Below, piece after piece: positions 9,455 to 18,492 of a stretch of DNA of 64,000 bases; positions within the stretch are counted from its first letter, which is position 1, and every line of letters begins with the position of its first letter. The stretch spans positions 442,221 through 506,220 of the forward strand of contig NZ_MQWA01000001.1 in the NCBI RefSeq assembly GCF_002954445.1. Direction: 5' to 3'. Made by a program: the position numbers and the translations under genes. The DNA is from Rubritalea profundi (GTDB lineage: Bacteria; Verrucomicrobiota; Verrucomicrobiia; Verrucomicrobiales; Akkermansiaceae). The notes beneath the pieces were generated by a model. It had not been told where the DNA came from. It searched no databases and saw only the letters and a list, made by a program, of their open reading frames with translations.

Positions 9455-11356
9455 CGTCGCTTCCTCCTTTGTCGTTATTTTTTCGTATGAGTTCCAGCCG
9501 CAGTTCAGCAGCCAGCTCCGGGTGGCCGACCGACCAAGCGTCGAAATCAAAACTCACTGAATCACTTTGCTTTTTCTTAGGAAAAATATGTTTGGCGAGA
9601 GACTCGAAACAAAGGCGGCGCGAGCGAGGGTTGCCTATAGTAGCAGCCCACCTCAAGGCTCAGCTTGGATCATCATGATCTTCCAATTTGTGAACGAGCC
9701 AGTAAGTGGCATCGTCCCGACCCTTGGAGGGAGGCAGTGATGCGAGCCATTCCATCACAGGTGCGTACTCCCGCTTCTGGGCTTTTTGGAAAACCTTCTC
9801 ATTCACCCAGCCATCGGGCGAGGCTTCTTTCCGGGCAATCTGCAAAGCCTGATCGAGCCGAGTGTCCGCAGCAGTTTTGATACCCGCCTCCCGCAATCGA
9901 CCAGCGGGCAAAGCCTCTACCCAGGCGATCGCTTGTTTGAAATCGCGTTGTGCTAGGTTCTTGCTGACCAAGCGTGCGGCAAAGTTAGGGAAGTCGGGAC
10001 CGCCGGGATCTTCGAAGGAGTGATTGGCAATCCCCGCTGCGGCGAAGCTGGCCGCTTCCTCAAGATCGAAAATGAGCCAACCGGCGAGCGCTCCACCGAG
10101 CGCTGCGGAACGCTTGTTTTTATTCTTAATTGCGGCAGCTCTGTCCCAGGCAGCCTTTCCTTCTAATATAGCGAGTGAGGCGGCAGCTTCGCTGATCAGT
10201 TCCAATCTGTCGTGGGATCCTCCGCGGTCCGTATAGCAGAAACGATCAGGAAGAGGATAGTTACTATCCTCCTCGTCAACTTCGATTATTTCGGCTTCCT
10301 CGGAGGGGTCACTTTCCGCGAATGGGTCGGCATTAATAGAAGATCCATCTGAATACACATATGCTACGTATTTGGGTAATTCGATGATTCTCTCGAAGGC
10401 CTCTCGTGGGTGGCGAAGAAGGTAAGCCTGCATCGCCGTGTGGGTGGTGGACTCGCGCAGGCCGCGGTCGGTGATCTTAGCGAGCGCAAGTTGCGCGGCA
10501 TCCGGGTCTCGTATCATCCAGTTGGAAAAAAGGGCGTTTAGCGAGGCTTGCTGCAAGTAGTCGTATCGGAGTGTTAACATTCCCTTTAGCGCACCTTCCG
10601 GATCCCGGTGAATCCACGAGTAGAGAGCCAGCCCGAAGGTGTCGTATGGACGTTCGACCGGGACATATTCAAGCAGGTCCAAGCTGGCGGAATAGCGGGC
10701 ACGGATCTCGTCGCGGTTTTCAGGAGTGAAGTTATAATCACTGCCAATTTCCTGTGCATCGGCAAAACGGAGTGCTTGGTGGGATCCACCGCGCAGAGTC
10801 CATCAAGAATGGCGTCTTGCAGTTCGCGTGAATACTGACTTTCGAGTTTTGGATCGTAGGCTGCCACCGCGGCATCGGGATCGGTCCGCGCCCATCCGGT
10901 CCAGACGGCTCCATCTAGCCCAGCCCAGTATGACTTGTGGCTCTTGAGGGATTTCAGCGCCTCGAGCGGCGCGAGCTCGCCCCAACGACCGTAGAACTCG
11001 TCGCAGAGAATCCAGCCTCCGCGTCCGCCTTCTTTCTCGGAGAATTCTCCAGTAAACTTTTCGACCCGCGCCACAAGAGGCGTAAGCTCGGCCAATTCGA
11101 GATTCGCAAAAACGGCGCGTGCGGCCCACCTTTGTTGCTCTTCGTCGCTATGCTTCAGAGCAGTCGAGAACTGTTCCTCGTAAGTTCCGGCTGAGGGTTC
11201 AGCAATCGCAACTTCCACCAGGGCGTTTCCACGGTCAATGGTTCGCAGGGTGATTCCAATGCCGATTCCGCAGACAAGCAAGATAATCACATTTCTAGCA
11301 ATTCGTTTTTTGAGTGAGGTGGCTGAGTGCATCGTGCTGGCGGTGAAACGACCCAT
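9447..11356 (-). pseudogene. Broken tandem paralog of the W..DP..A repeat protein
   Basis: Three track ORFs (10586-11371, 9660-10682, 9447-9656) are parts of one gene homologous over its length to the 495-residue neighbour. Part 1 runs from the membrane anchor to AVDPTK; there the paralog has DPVKALLFAD, while here the matching KALRFAD is recovered only after restoring one base near 10775. Part 2 continues with RYSASLDLLEY and ends at an in-frame TGA (9660-9662). Part 3 follows in the same frame (RWAATIGN, FDFDAWSVGHPELAAELR) and matches the neighbour's C-terminus (MAATIDD, FDVRKWMSQNPKIGKELR). The TGA sits opposite an Arg, as a CGA-to-TGA change would give. The start at 11356 has GAAAGG upstream. 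Two lesions argue for a true pseudogene, although sequence error is possible. Confidence 0.85.
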
Positions 11357-11645
11357 TTTCGTGCCTTTCACTAATTTGGGATTTTAGTCCCCTTCCCCGC
11401 CGTGCCAAGGAGATTTTTCGCAGCAGTGTATTTTGAAATACGGAGGTAAATGGAGTATCTGTGGGATCGAGAACTAGAGTGCGCTTATCGCCGGTATCGT
11501 CGCCGTCAAACAGAACCTCACAGCGTTATTAGTCTGTCTAATAATTCGAACTGTTCAAATGGAATGTGTGAACACGAAGGCATGAACAGAGGGAGTTCAA
11601 GGCGAAAATCCTACATTTCTATGCCTGCCCGTTGTCCTCGTGGCT

Positions 11646-14174
11646 CTACTGGTCCAGCCATTCCTTGACGAATTGTTGCCAACTCTCCTGCGCTTCATCA
11701 TTCTTGCCAAATTGAGACCACAGCTTGGTCTCTTGATACGCACTCCCCGCTAGCGGCAAGCGACGGTTGGCTGGCTTGCGATTGACCAGCAAGGGGTCTT
11801 TATCTGGTGGACATGCTTCCTGTAGATTTTTGATAAGCTTGAGGATGTAGGGACCCACAAACCATGGCGTCTCATTCTCGCCCTTGTTTCGGTAATACCT
11901 TGGTGCCATGTATTCGATCACCGGTTTGTCATCCGTATTGATCGGATACTCAGCGAACAGCTCCTTCGAAGCCGTGATGTTTCCGCCATAATACAACAGC
12001 GCCGTTTGTCGATTGAGGGTGGTGTAAATGTCGTCTTGCCCATTGCTCTGGAGAAAACGCATCTTCGCCTCCGAATCGTCGATATCACATGCTGCCAGCG
12101 GTGCGTCACCATTGTGCCCCACATAGGCAATCACCTCATCAAATGGTGCAAAGTCACAGCGCCAGAGCGAAACCTGATCAAACACCTCCAGCATCGTTCG
12201 GCCAATCACGTGGAATTCGAAATCCGTCACCTGATAAGCAGGCAACCATTGGACGAAGATCCCGTCCGGATTGAGACGATTTTTCACACTTACAAAATGT
12301 TCTTTGGTATACAGGCTGCCGGCACTTGAACGGTGGGGAACGAATAGATCCGCGTCGATCACATCAAACTTCTCCTTGGTAGCCATCAGATAATGCCGAC
12401 CATCTTCTACCAGAACCGTGGAGCGCGGATCTGTAAAAAGGCCGTTGGTGAGATCCACCCCATCCACATCGGTCATGTACTCTTTGGAGGCGGTGATCAC
12501 ATGGGGTGACAGCTCGCAGGTGACCACCCGCTCCACCTGAGGAAAGCGATCAGACAGAGCTGCACCCGCACTGATTCCCGTTCCCATTCCCAGAAAAAAG
12601 ACCGACTTCGCATCGGGCTTGAGCATCAGCGGGATTTCAGCCTGACAAGCTTGCCTGATGCGACCCTTCGTCGACCCTAAACCGTAGTCGGAGTTAATTT
12701 TGATAGATAGCCCGTCGTTGCCTCGCACCACCGAAACCGTGCAATCGCTCCCCTCCCATGCTTTCAGGGTCACTTCATCCTCGCGCCCCTCGAGCCCACC
12801 AGTCACCGGCAGTTGGGACGGGTTGAGCGCCGTGAACAACAGAATCAGCCCGGCAACGCTGGCACTCTTTATCACAATGCCCGCGCGACCGCGAACCGCC
12901 GGCATCCCTACCGCCATCAGAAAGTAGATGCCACCGATGATCTGCATGGAACGCCACATGCCGAATAGCTCGAGAAACAGAAACGCACAGACCATCGAAC
13001 CGAGGACCGCTCCAATGGTGTTGATCGTCGCGAGCCGTCCCAAACTCCTGCCTGGCGAGATGGTGTATTGCTCCTCAGTCTTCAGCAGGTAAGGGAAAAC
13101 CGTACCCAGCAACAAGGCCGGTGGACCAATGGTCAGCACGCATATCTTGAATATGAATAACACAAAATCCACCCACGTCGCCTTCAGTGCTTGGAACTGG
13201 AATGAATCAGTCAACGCCATGAAAACAGTGGGCGTCAGAGCGATCGCCAGCCCGCTAAGGCTAAGCAAGACCGTGAGCACAAGGTTCGGCGACCACTTGC
13301 ATCGGGCAAGCACGGAACTGATCAATGATCCGCCGGCAAGGCAGGACAGCACCACAACAAGAATCGCAGCAAAGGTGTAGACCGAATTTTCTAACACTAG
13401 CGCAAACATCCGCGTCCAAAGCACCTCAAGTGACAGCACCCCAAACCCTGACATAAAGCAAATCGCCGTCAGCACGATCCGGTTCCGGTCGCGCTTCAGC
13501 ACCCCAGCCGGCTCCTTCCCGCTAGACGGAGCTTCGTCTTCATTACTATTAGCATCAACCACCTGCGATGCCGAAGACGAACGGGAAATCAGAATCGCCA
13601 GAACCGCGATGATCAACGTGATCCCGATGGCGGTGAAACAAGTCCCCCGAAACCCAAACCAGAGCGGCATGAAAAAACCGGCCAGCAATGCGCCAAGCGT
13701 CGCTCCCAGTGTATTGATTCCATAAAGCAATGCCGAGGTCGATCCGAACTGGGACTTGATCCGGATCGCGTGTTGCCCGATCACTGGTATGGTCCCGCCC
13801 ATGCAAAATGCAGGTGGAAAAATCAGCACCAGCGCCAGCAGGAATTTGACCAATAAAAGCCAAGCGCCCGAATGCACACTTTGATACAACTCAGGATAAA
13901 TAACGTGGTAGCCCTTCATCACCACAAAGTACAGCAGCGCTGTGGTGGCAATCCCCAGCTCCAGCCCAGCATAGATGCGCAGCGGCTTTCGGCTTTGAGC
14001 TGAGCGCTTTCCCCAGAACCAACTGCCGACAGCTAAACCCGCAAAGAATGCCGCCAATGTCACCCCAGCAGCATGCGATGTGTTACCAAACAACAAGCCC
14101 AGCTGCTTCATCCACAGAACCTGATAGATTAGGGCGCAAAAACCTGAGAGAAAAACGAGAAGATAAATGATCAT
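11646..14174 (-). CDS. Fused MFS transporter / spermidine synthase-like protein
   Basis: 842 residues. The first ~440 residues hold about 12-14 hydrophobic helices (starting YLLVFLSGFCALIYQVLWMK, the usual opening of this family), and the C-terminal part is a polyamine-synthase-like Rossmann domain: FFLGMGTGISAGAAL near residue 525, VVTCELSPHVI near 547, VEDGRHYLM near 590, and DVIDADLFVP near 601. The fusion is a known bacterial family, called fused MFS/spermidine synthase; whether it makes a polyamine or a related compound is not established. It stands alone between a pseudogene and a repeat-rich gap. Confidence 0.88.
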   Translation of the reverse strand: MIIYLLVFLSGFCALIYQVLWMKQLGLLFGNTSHAAGVTLAAFFAGLAVGSWFWGKRSAQSRKPLRIYAGLELGIATTALLYFVVMKGYHVIYPELYQSVHSGAWLLLVKFLLALVLIFPPAFCMGGTIPVIGQHAIRIKSQFGSTSALLYGINTLGATLGALLAGFFMPLWFGFRGTCFTAIGITLIIAVLAILISRSSSASQVVDANSNEDEAPSSGKEPAGVLKRDRNRIVLTAICFMSGFGVLSLEVLWTRMFALVLENSVYTFAAILVVVLSCLAGGSLISSVLARCKWSPNLVLTVLLSLSGLAIALTPTVFMALTDSFQFQALKATWVDFVLFIFKICVLTIGPPALLLGTVFPYLLKTEEQYTISPGRSLGRLATINTIGAVLGSMVCAFLFLELFGMWRSMQIIGGIYFLMAVGMPAVRGRAGIVIKSASVAGLILLFTALNPSQLPVTGGLEGREDEVTLKAWEGSDCTVSVVRGNDGLSIKINSDYGLGSTKGRIRQACQAEIPLMLKPDAKSVFFLGMGTGISAGAALSDRFPQVERVVTCELSPHVITASKEYMTDVDGVDLTNGLFTDPRSTVLVEDGRHYLMATKEKFDVIDADLFVPHRSSAGSLYTKEHFVSVKNRLNPDGIFVQWLPAYQVTDFEFHVIGRTMLEVFDQVSLWRCDFAPFDEVIAYVGHNGDAPLAACDIDDSEAKMRFLQSNGQDDIYTTLNRQTALLYYGGNITASKELFAEYPINTDDKPVIEYMAPRYYRNKGENETPWFVGPYILKLIKNLQEACPPDKDPLLVNRKPANRRLPLAGSAYQETKLWSQFGKNDEAQESWQQFVKEWLDQ

Positions 14175-14417
14175 TGAAATGGGTTCGGTCGCAGCATTCG
14201 CCGATGATTCAAACTAACTGCTAGAAATTTGCTATATAAGTGGCGTCCTTGAGGCTGCGGTTGAGATGGGCTTGATTATGTGGACACTGACCATTGATCT
14301 AAGCTCAAGCAAGGGGAAAATCCCCACAAGCACATGCACGCGAACGCAGTTTCTCCGAGCCGATTTATTGATGAAATCTCAGCCCTTTATCCGCAAAAAT
14401 TACGCGCCTATAATTTC

Positions 14418-14514
14418 ATCCATTCACCGCTCATGGAAAAGTGACCGTTGAGATATTTCCAAGTAAACCCAGGAATCAGCGCCCTCATCTCATCTATTGT
14501 CCGTTCCGTGGATT
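14418..14514 (+). repeat. Dispersed repeat, copy 1 (diverged)
   Basis: First of at least four related segments in 14400-19090. Shared blocks are GAAAAGTGAC, ATTTCC/ATTCCC, then GTAAAC, and TATTGTCCGTTCC (TATTGTCTGTTC in others). This copy is the most diverged and is followed directly by a GCGACCG palindrome at 14523-14545. Confidence 0.65.
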
Positions 14515-14522
14515 CTTTGCCA

Positions 14523-14547
14523 CGTAGCGCGACCGTCCCGGTCGCTC
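14523..14547. repeat. GCGACCG palindrome
   Basis: GTAGCGCGACCG followed by CGGTCGC forms a short perfect hairpin of the same type as the pair at 3826-3936. Confidence 0.6.
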
Positions 14548-14760
14548 AAAAAAACCCAGCAAAGCTGCTAACCCACAGCCCCCACCGCCAAACTCCAACT
14601 CCCCCAACAAGCCCTCTACTAGTGCTTGTCCCCCAAAACAGATCTGTCATTTTTCACATGCCGCGGTGTTCTGGAAAAGAGCAGGTAAACCTAGGCTGAA
14701 TTACAGGATTTCTAAAATTGGACAGAGTGAAGAGCTTTGGAAACTGAGCCATGCGTTTTG

Positions 14761-14860
14761 GATCACCCATCCATCATAGAAAAGTGACAGTGGAGGTATT
14801 CCCTGTAAACAAAAGGATCGGAGTCTTCAGGTCACATATTGTCTGTTCTCTCAGGTCGCA
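14761..14860 (+). repeat. Dispersed repeat, copy 2
   Basis: A full-length copy that starts GATCACCCATCCATC and runs through GAAAAGTGACAGTGGAGG, GGAGTCTTCAGGTCACA and TATTGTCTGTTC. It is nearly collinear with copy 4 at 18951. The rest of the 14175-14966 gap holds no gene that I can support. Confidence 0.75.
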
Positions 14861-14966
14861 CCTAGGACGCTCATTCAAAGTCGCCAGCAAAGGCAAACCC
14901 GTAAAGCAGCTCATCAGCTAGCTTGTCATTTAAAGTTGAGACAGTAGTAACTTGTTTCGATAGTTG

Positions 14967-15782
14967 TTAAGAATTGGCAGTTGAGGCAACTACAATATCC
15001 TGCTTAGATACCACCACACCACCGGGTTGCTCTAGAGTAATGACAAAAGCTTTGGGCGCTGTGACAATTAGAGGGTTATTGATGGGGATGACCATGGGTT
15101 CCCCACCGGATGGTATGTCGAAGACTCCCCCATCCACTGGCTTCTCATCACGGGTCGGGTCAACAATCCATAGTTGGTATTGATTTATCTTAGGATCATT
15201 TGACGCAAGGTTTGTAAAAGTCATATATCCTTCCTGGAGTTTATCACTCCATACCACCTTACCGGCCATTCCTTCATATTGCTTCCCCCCACTGAATTCT
15301 AGTTCAACTATGTCAGTTGCTTGGTTGATGAGTTTGTCCCTAGCTTCCATTGCTGGAATAGGGGATGCAGCAATAGCTGGGTCAGGAGTTTTTTGGGAAT
15401 TAGGTAAGACTGCATTTATGACTAATAGAATAGCGAGCGCTGCGGCTACTGCCCAAGCAGTCTGAGGTGCAGCAAATACTTTGTTCCAAATTGACGGCCT
15501 TATAATAGTATCTTCGGACTGGGTTTCTTCATTTGCCTCATTGATAAATTGAGCTTTTCCCAAGTGTAAGGCCGCTAGTAGGTTTTCAGGAACGACGGCG
15601 CCCTGATACTGGAGAAACTCGGTTTCTATGGCCGAAGCTGTGAGCTCTAGCGAGATGTCGTTCTCACTGCTAAATAGCTTGGAAAGATCTTTCCATTCCT
15701 TTATCTCAGCGGCAACTAAGTCACCGAGAATGTATCCAGCTTCGAGCTCTTCGTAGCGTTGATGATTATGTTGATCGCTCAT
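14967..15782 (-). CDS. Anti-sigma factor, RskA type
   Basis: 271-residue membrane anti-sigma factor. N-terminal cytoplasmic region of about 120 residues begins YEELEAGYILGDL, the usual opening of anti-sigma domains. A single membrane helix lies near residues 102-122 (WAVAAALAILLVINAVLP). The extracytoplasmic part carries the RskA-type C-terminal domain (QYQLWIVD, GGVFDIP, FVITLEQPGGV). It would hold the partner sigma factor inactive until proteolysis. The start overlaps the sigma factor stop by one base (TAATG), so translation is coupled. Confidence 0.88.
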   Translation of the reverse strand: MSDQHNHQRYEELEAGYILGDLVAAEIKEWKDLSKLFSSENDISLELTASAIETEFLQYQGAVVPENLLAALHLGKAQFINEANEETQSEDTIIRPSIWNKVFAAPQTAWAVAAALAILLVINAVLPNSQKTPDPAIAASPIPAMEARDKLINQATDIVELEFSGGKQYEGMAGKVVWSDKLQEGYMTFTNLASNDPKINQYQLWIVDPTRDEKPVDGGVFDIPSGGEPMVIPINNPLIVTAPKAFVITLEQPGGVVVSKQDIVVASTANS

Positions 15783-16294
15783 TAGTTGGCTGAGGTTAAG
15801 GGTTGAACTACGTCGAGATGGCGTAGTTTGTTTCGTACTTCGATTAGACCTCTTCTGAGTCGCGTCTTTACAGTTCCTAGAGGGAATCCGGATTTTTGGG
15901 CGATTTCGGAGTGTGTCATTCCTTCATCAAAGTATTGATAAAAAATGTTCTGAGTTTCTGGAGGGAGTTCTTTAATTGCTGATCGGATATCTTCACCTTC
16001 GCAGGAGATTGGGATTGAAGGAGTTTCTATTGCATGATCCATCGATTCAACTTCGGGAAGTGACTCAAATTGAGGTTGTCTGCTTTGTTTGCGAACAAAG
16101 TCAATAGATCTTCTCCGTGCAAGCATGCCGATAAAAGTGCACTCTGTAGAAATATCTGGGTCGAAGCGATCAGCGACTTTCCAGAGTTCTGTGAAAATTT
16201 CCTGAACGAGATCTTCAGCGGAAGATTGATTCTTCACATAACGTTTGGCAATAGTCCACACTAGGCCACTATATTTATCTATACAGTGATTCAT
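15782..16294 (-). CDS. ECF RNA polymerase sigma factor (SigK-like)
   Basis: 170-residue ECF sigma factor. Region 2: LVWTIAKRYVKNQSSAEDLV followed by FTELWK, then FIGMLARRRSIDFVRK. Region 4: LPPETQNIFYQYFDEGMTHS and FPLGTVKTRLRRGL. The downstream RskA-type anti-sigma gene is its partner by one-base overlap. A fasciclin gene follows upstream in position (16459-16983) in the same direction, matching the known SigK-RskA-fasciclin arrangement of Mycobacterium (mpt70/mpt83), so it is a likely target. Confidence 0.9.
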   Translation of the reverse strand: MNHCIDKYSGLVWTIAKRYVKNQSSAEDLVQEIFTELWKVADRFDPDISTECTFIGMLARRRSIDFVRKQSRQPQFESLPEVESMDHAIETPSIPISCEGEDIRSAIKELPPETQNIFYQYFDEGMTHSEIAQKSGFPLGTVKTRLRRGLIEVRNKLRHLDVVQPLTSAN

Positions 16295-16408
16295 AGCAAG
16301 TTCAATGCCTTGAGCTACGTCTTTGAGGACCTCACCGCCAGAGGCGTATGAATTTTTTTTCTATCACCTGAGTAGAGTACAAAGTGGTTAGAGTGGGTCA
16401 ATATTTAT

Positions 16409-16438
16409 CTCCGTCGCCACGAAAGTGTGGCAACGGAG
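16409..16438 (-). terminator. Hairpin after the fasciclin gene
   Basis: CTCCGTCGCCAC and GTGGCAACGGAG form a 12-pair stem (one wobble) with a 6-base loop, just past the fasciclin stop. No good T-run follows, so it may be a weak terminator or an mRNA 3' stabiliser. Confidence 0.55.
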
Positions 16439-16458
16439 AGACTGAGGTGGATGCTTTC

Positions 16459-16983
16459 TTACTTAGCTGGTGGTAGGATGACTGTGTCGATGACGTGGAT
16501 CACACCATTGGTACAATCGATATCAGCCTTGATAACTTTGGCGGTAGAATTAAGTGTTAGGGATTTACCTTTCACAGCTAGAGCGATATCTTTTTTGTTT
16601 AGGGCTGTAGCTTTATCTAGGGTTACAGCTGTTTTAGCCATGACCTTGCCCGAGACAACATGGTAAGTGAGAATTTCAACGAGCTTATCTTTATTCTCTT
16701 TTTTCAAGAGGTTTTCGACTGTTCCTTTTTCCAGTTTAGCAAATGCTTCGTCAGTGGGGGCAAAAACTGTAAACGGGCCATCACCTTTCAAGGCGTCAAT
16801 TAAACCCGCGGCCTGGAGTGCGGCAGCGAGAGTCTTAAATGAGCCAGCGGCTACTGCTGTATCTACGATGTCTTTCTTAGCGGTAGCTACGGCAGAATTG
16901 TTGGCAGATTTAGCATCATCCGCAAATACTGGTGTGGCGAGAGCGAAAAGACCGAGTGCGATTGTAGTAGTAATGTGTTTCAT
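16459..16983 (-). CDS. Secreted fasciclin-domain protein
   Basis: 174 residues: signal peptide ([18 protein letters not shown]) and one fasciclin (FAS1) domain with both conserved boxes, [17 protein letters not shown] and [12 protein letters not shown], ending in [16 protein letters not shown]1 domains mediate adhesion or binding to surfaces or ligands. The track's start at 17094 adds 37 residues of no signal character; ATG 16983 gives a clean signal peptide and is chosen. It lies directly upstream of the ECF sigma gene and is likely its regulon member. Confidence 0.88.
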   Translation of the reverse strand: MKHITTTIALGLFALATPVFADDAKSANNSAVATAKKDIVDTAVAAGSFKTLAAALQAAGLIDALKGDGPFTVFAPTDEAFAKLEKGTVENLLKKENKDKLVEILTYHVVSGKVMAKTAVTLDKATALNKKDIALAVKGKSLTLNSTAKVIKADIDCTNGVIHVIDTVILPPAK

Positions 16984-17175
16984 AGTATTTCTATTTAATA
17001 TTTTGTGTTTTGTTAATCGACCCTCAGTTGGGGTCTTCATTGTAGTATTCGACGATTTTTCGAATTCGGATTCAAGAAATGCTAATTTTTTCAAAAAAGT
17101 GCATTTTCTGTAAATGACGCTCCAGTATACGGCACTATTTAAGCATTATTTAATAATGCCATATTTGTAGTCAGT

Positions 17176-17303
17176 AAAATACCAATCGATGGCGTTTGGA
17201 CGTCGTCCGCCAGGCAGGCGCCGCACCGTGACGGCAAAGAAGTCACGTTCACCAAGAATTTCATCGGGACCAGACTTGCTGAAAAACAACAACTCGCGAA
17301 GAT
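17176..17303 (+). pseudogene. Decayed fragment of the YciH/SUI1 gene
   Basis: About 125 bases closely match the intact SUI1-like gene at 18641-18765 (AAAATACCAATCGA at the left, CTTGCTGAAAAACAACAACT at the right). The reading frame is destroyed by small indels. The match stops abruptly and the sequence continues straight into the end of the dispersed repeat, the element that also follows the intact gene. This looks like an old duplication of gene plus repeat, followed by an internal deletion. Confidence 0.85.
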
Positions 17304-17342
17304 GAGTCTTCAGGTCACATATTGTCTGTTCCCTAGGTCGCT
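17303..17342 (+). repeat. Dispersed repeat, copy 3 (3' part only)
   Basis: GAGTCTTCAGGTCACATATT then GTCTGTTCCCTAGGTCGC, almost identical to the 3' part of copy 2. The 5' part is missing because of the deletion that joins it to the SUI1 fragment. Confidence 0.75.
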
Positions 17343-17573
17343 AGGTCGAAATACCGCGATGGCACAATCTACTTGAAAATTGGATATTCCTTGTTGGCTG
17401 TTGGATATTCTATTGGATAGTAAAACCCACGCCCATTGATAGGGAGAGGGGTTGAGAGATAGTTGGTTTTCCGAAAAAGGCGAATATCCCTCGCTCGCTA
17501 GACCAAATAATCAGTTACCATCTCAAGGATTCTATGTCTCATAGGTTAACGGGCAATCAGCAGCAAAAGAGGA

Positions 17574-17855
17574 TCAAAGATAGACATCGCGCCGGTGTCC
17601 CGCCTTGACGACAAGAACAATGAGAGAGTCATCCTTGATCTCGCAGAGAATGCGATAATCCTCAATGCGATAATCCTCGATGCGGTAACGCCAATATTCG
17701 CCGAGGTCGCCTCCTAGAGCCTTGCCAAATTCACGAGAGTTATCACCACCTTGAATACGTTCATCAAGAAACTGAATTATCTTGCGTGCTGGCTCGTGCC
17801 CGAGCTTTTTGAGTTCTTTACGAGCTTTGGCAGTGAAACTATAATCCCAACTCAC
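17574..17855 (-). CDS. RelE/ParE-family toxin with internal tandem duplication
   Basis: 93-residue RelE-like mRNA interferase or ParE-like toxin: YSFTAKARKELKKLGHEPAR at the N-terminus, then DYRILCEIKDDSLIVLVVKAGHRRDVY, the usual C-terminal strand pattern. Within it a 15-base unit is repeated, giving IEDYRIEDYR where family members have one copy. This adds five residues in the central sheet and may impair the toxin. The gene overlaps its antitoxin by 17 bases. Homologues are normally close to 85-90 residues. Confidence 0.85.
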   Translation of the reverse strand: MSWDYSFTAKARKELKKLGHEPARKIIQFLDERIQGGDNSREFGKALGGDLGEYWRYRIEDYRIEDYRILCEIKDDSLIVLVVKAGHRRDVYL

Positions 17856-18054
17856 GCTTCATCTCCTTCGAGCTATAAATACGGCCGGGGTTCTTGGCGG
17901 CTTCAGCGGCTAGGTAATAGTCCTCCAAGTCCTCCAAGTCCTCAAGATGCTGCTCGATGGCCTCGCGGGCATAGAAAGTCTTCGTCCTACCCGTCTTCTT
18001 TGCAAGAGAGGCAAGCCGTTCCTCGAGTTCGGGCTTTAGTCGGATAGCTAGCAT
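17839..18054 (-). CDS. RelB/ParD-like ribbon-helix-helix antitoxin
   Basis: 71 residues, first gene of the toxin-antitoxin pair. The N-terminal MLAIRLKPELEERLASLAKK is a ribbon-helix-helix DNA-binding fold; the C-terminal part (AAKNPGRIYSSKEMKRELGL) would bind the toxin. A nine-base unit coding ED-L is repeated (EDLEDLEDYY), lengthening the linker. Autoregulation of the operon is expected from the family. Confidence 0.85.
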   Translation of the reverse strand: MLAIRLKPELEERLASLAKKTGRTKTFYAREAIEQHLEDLEDLEDYYLAAEAAKNPGRIYSSKEMKRELGL

Positions 18055-18292
18055 GGGTGAAGAATTCTCGTGCTATACATGTAAAGCAAATGGTTTTTAT
18101 CTTTTTGCCTTGCTACAATACTACTAGTCAATTCGTGCTTCATAGAGCCTTATAGGAGGGACATCGTTTTGCATATTCCTCATAAAATAGAGGATTGGAG
18201 CAATTTAGTCGATATTAGTCTGTCTGTTTATTTGTGCGTGCCGAGCTCTATTTTAGAGTATCAGTTTTTTTGATTGGCTGAGTGATACTTGG

Positions 18293-18374
18293 GAGTGTGA
18301 CGGCGGTTTCCAACCGCCTCGTCCGTATTTGATACTCTTGGGCTTGGCGGTTGGAAACCACCGCCACTACACTC
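18293..18374. repeat. Palindromic element with ~26-base inverted ends
   Basis: The ends GAGTGT..GGCGGTTTCCAACCGCC and GGCGGTTGGAAACCACCGCC..ACACTC are inverted copies around about 30 bases. Flanked by GATACTTGGG and GATACTCTTGGG. It lies in the gene-free stretch 18055-18492, which holds nothing else I can name. It may be a REP/MITE-type element. Confidence 0.6.
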
Positions 18375-18492
18375 AGAGTTAACAAATCTGAGCTTGAAAT
18401 CATGCCATTTAGATCAGTCCTTTGATTCCCATTTTAACCGTTCATATCGAATAAGCGTGAATTCTTTTAAGATTCGCCATTGAATCCACTCC

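Noticed and set aside
9660-9662. TGA as selenocysteine or programmed readthrough
   Set aside because: The paralog has Arg here, no SECIS-like hairpin was seen, and a frameshift elsewhere in the same gene points to decay.
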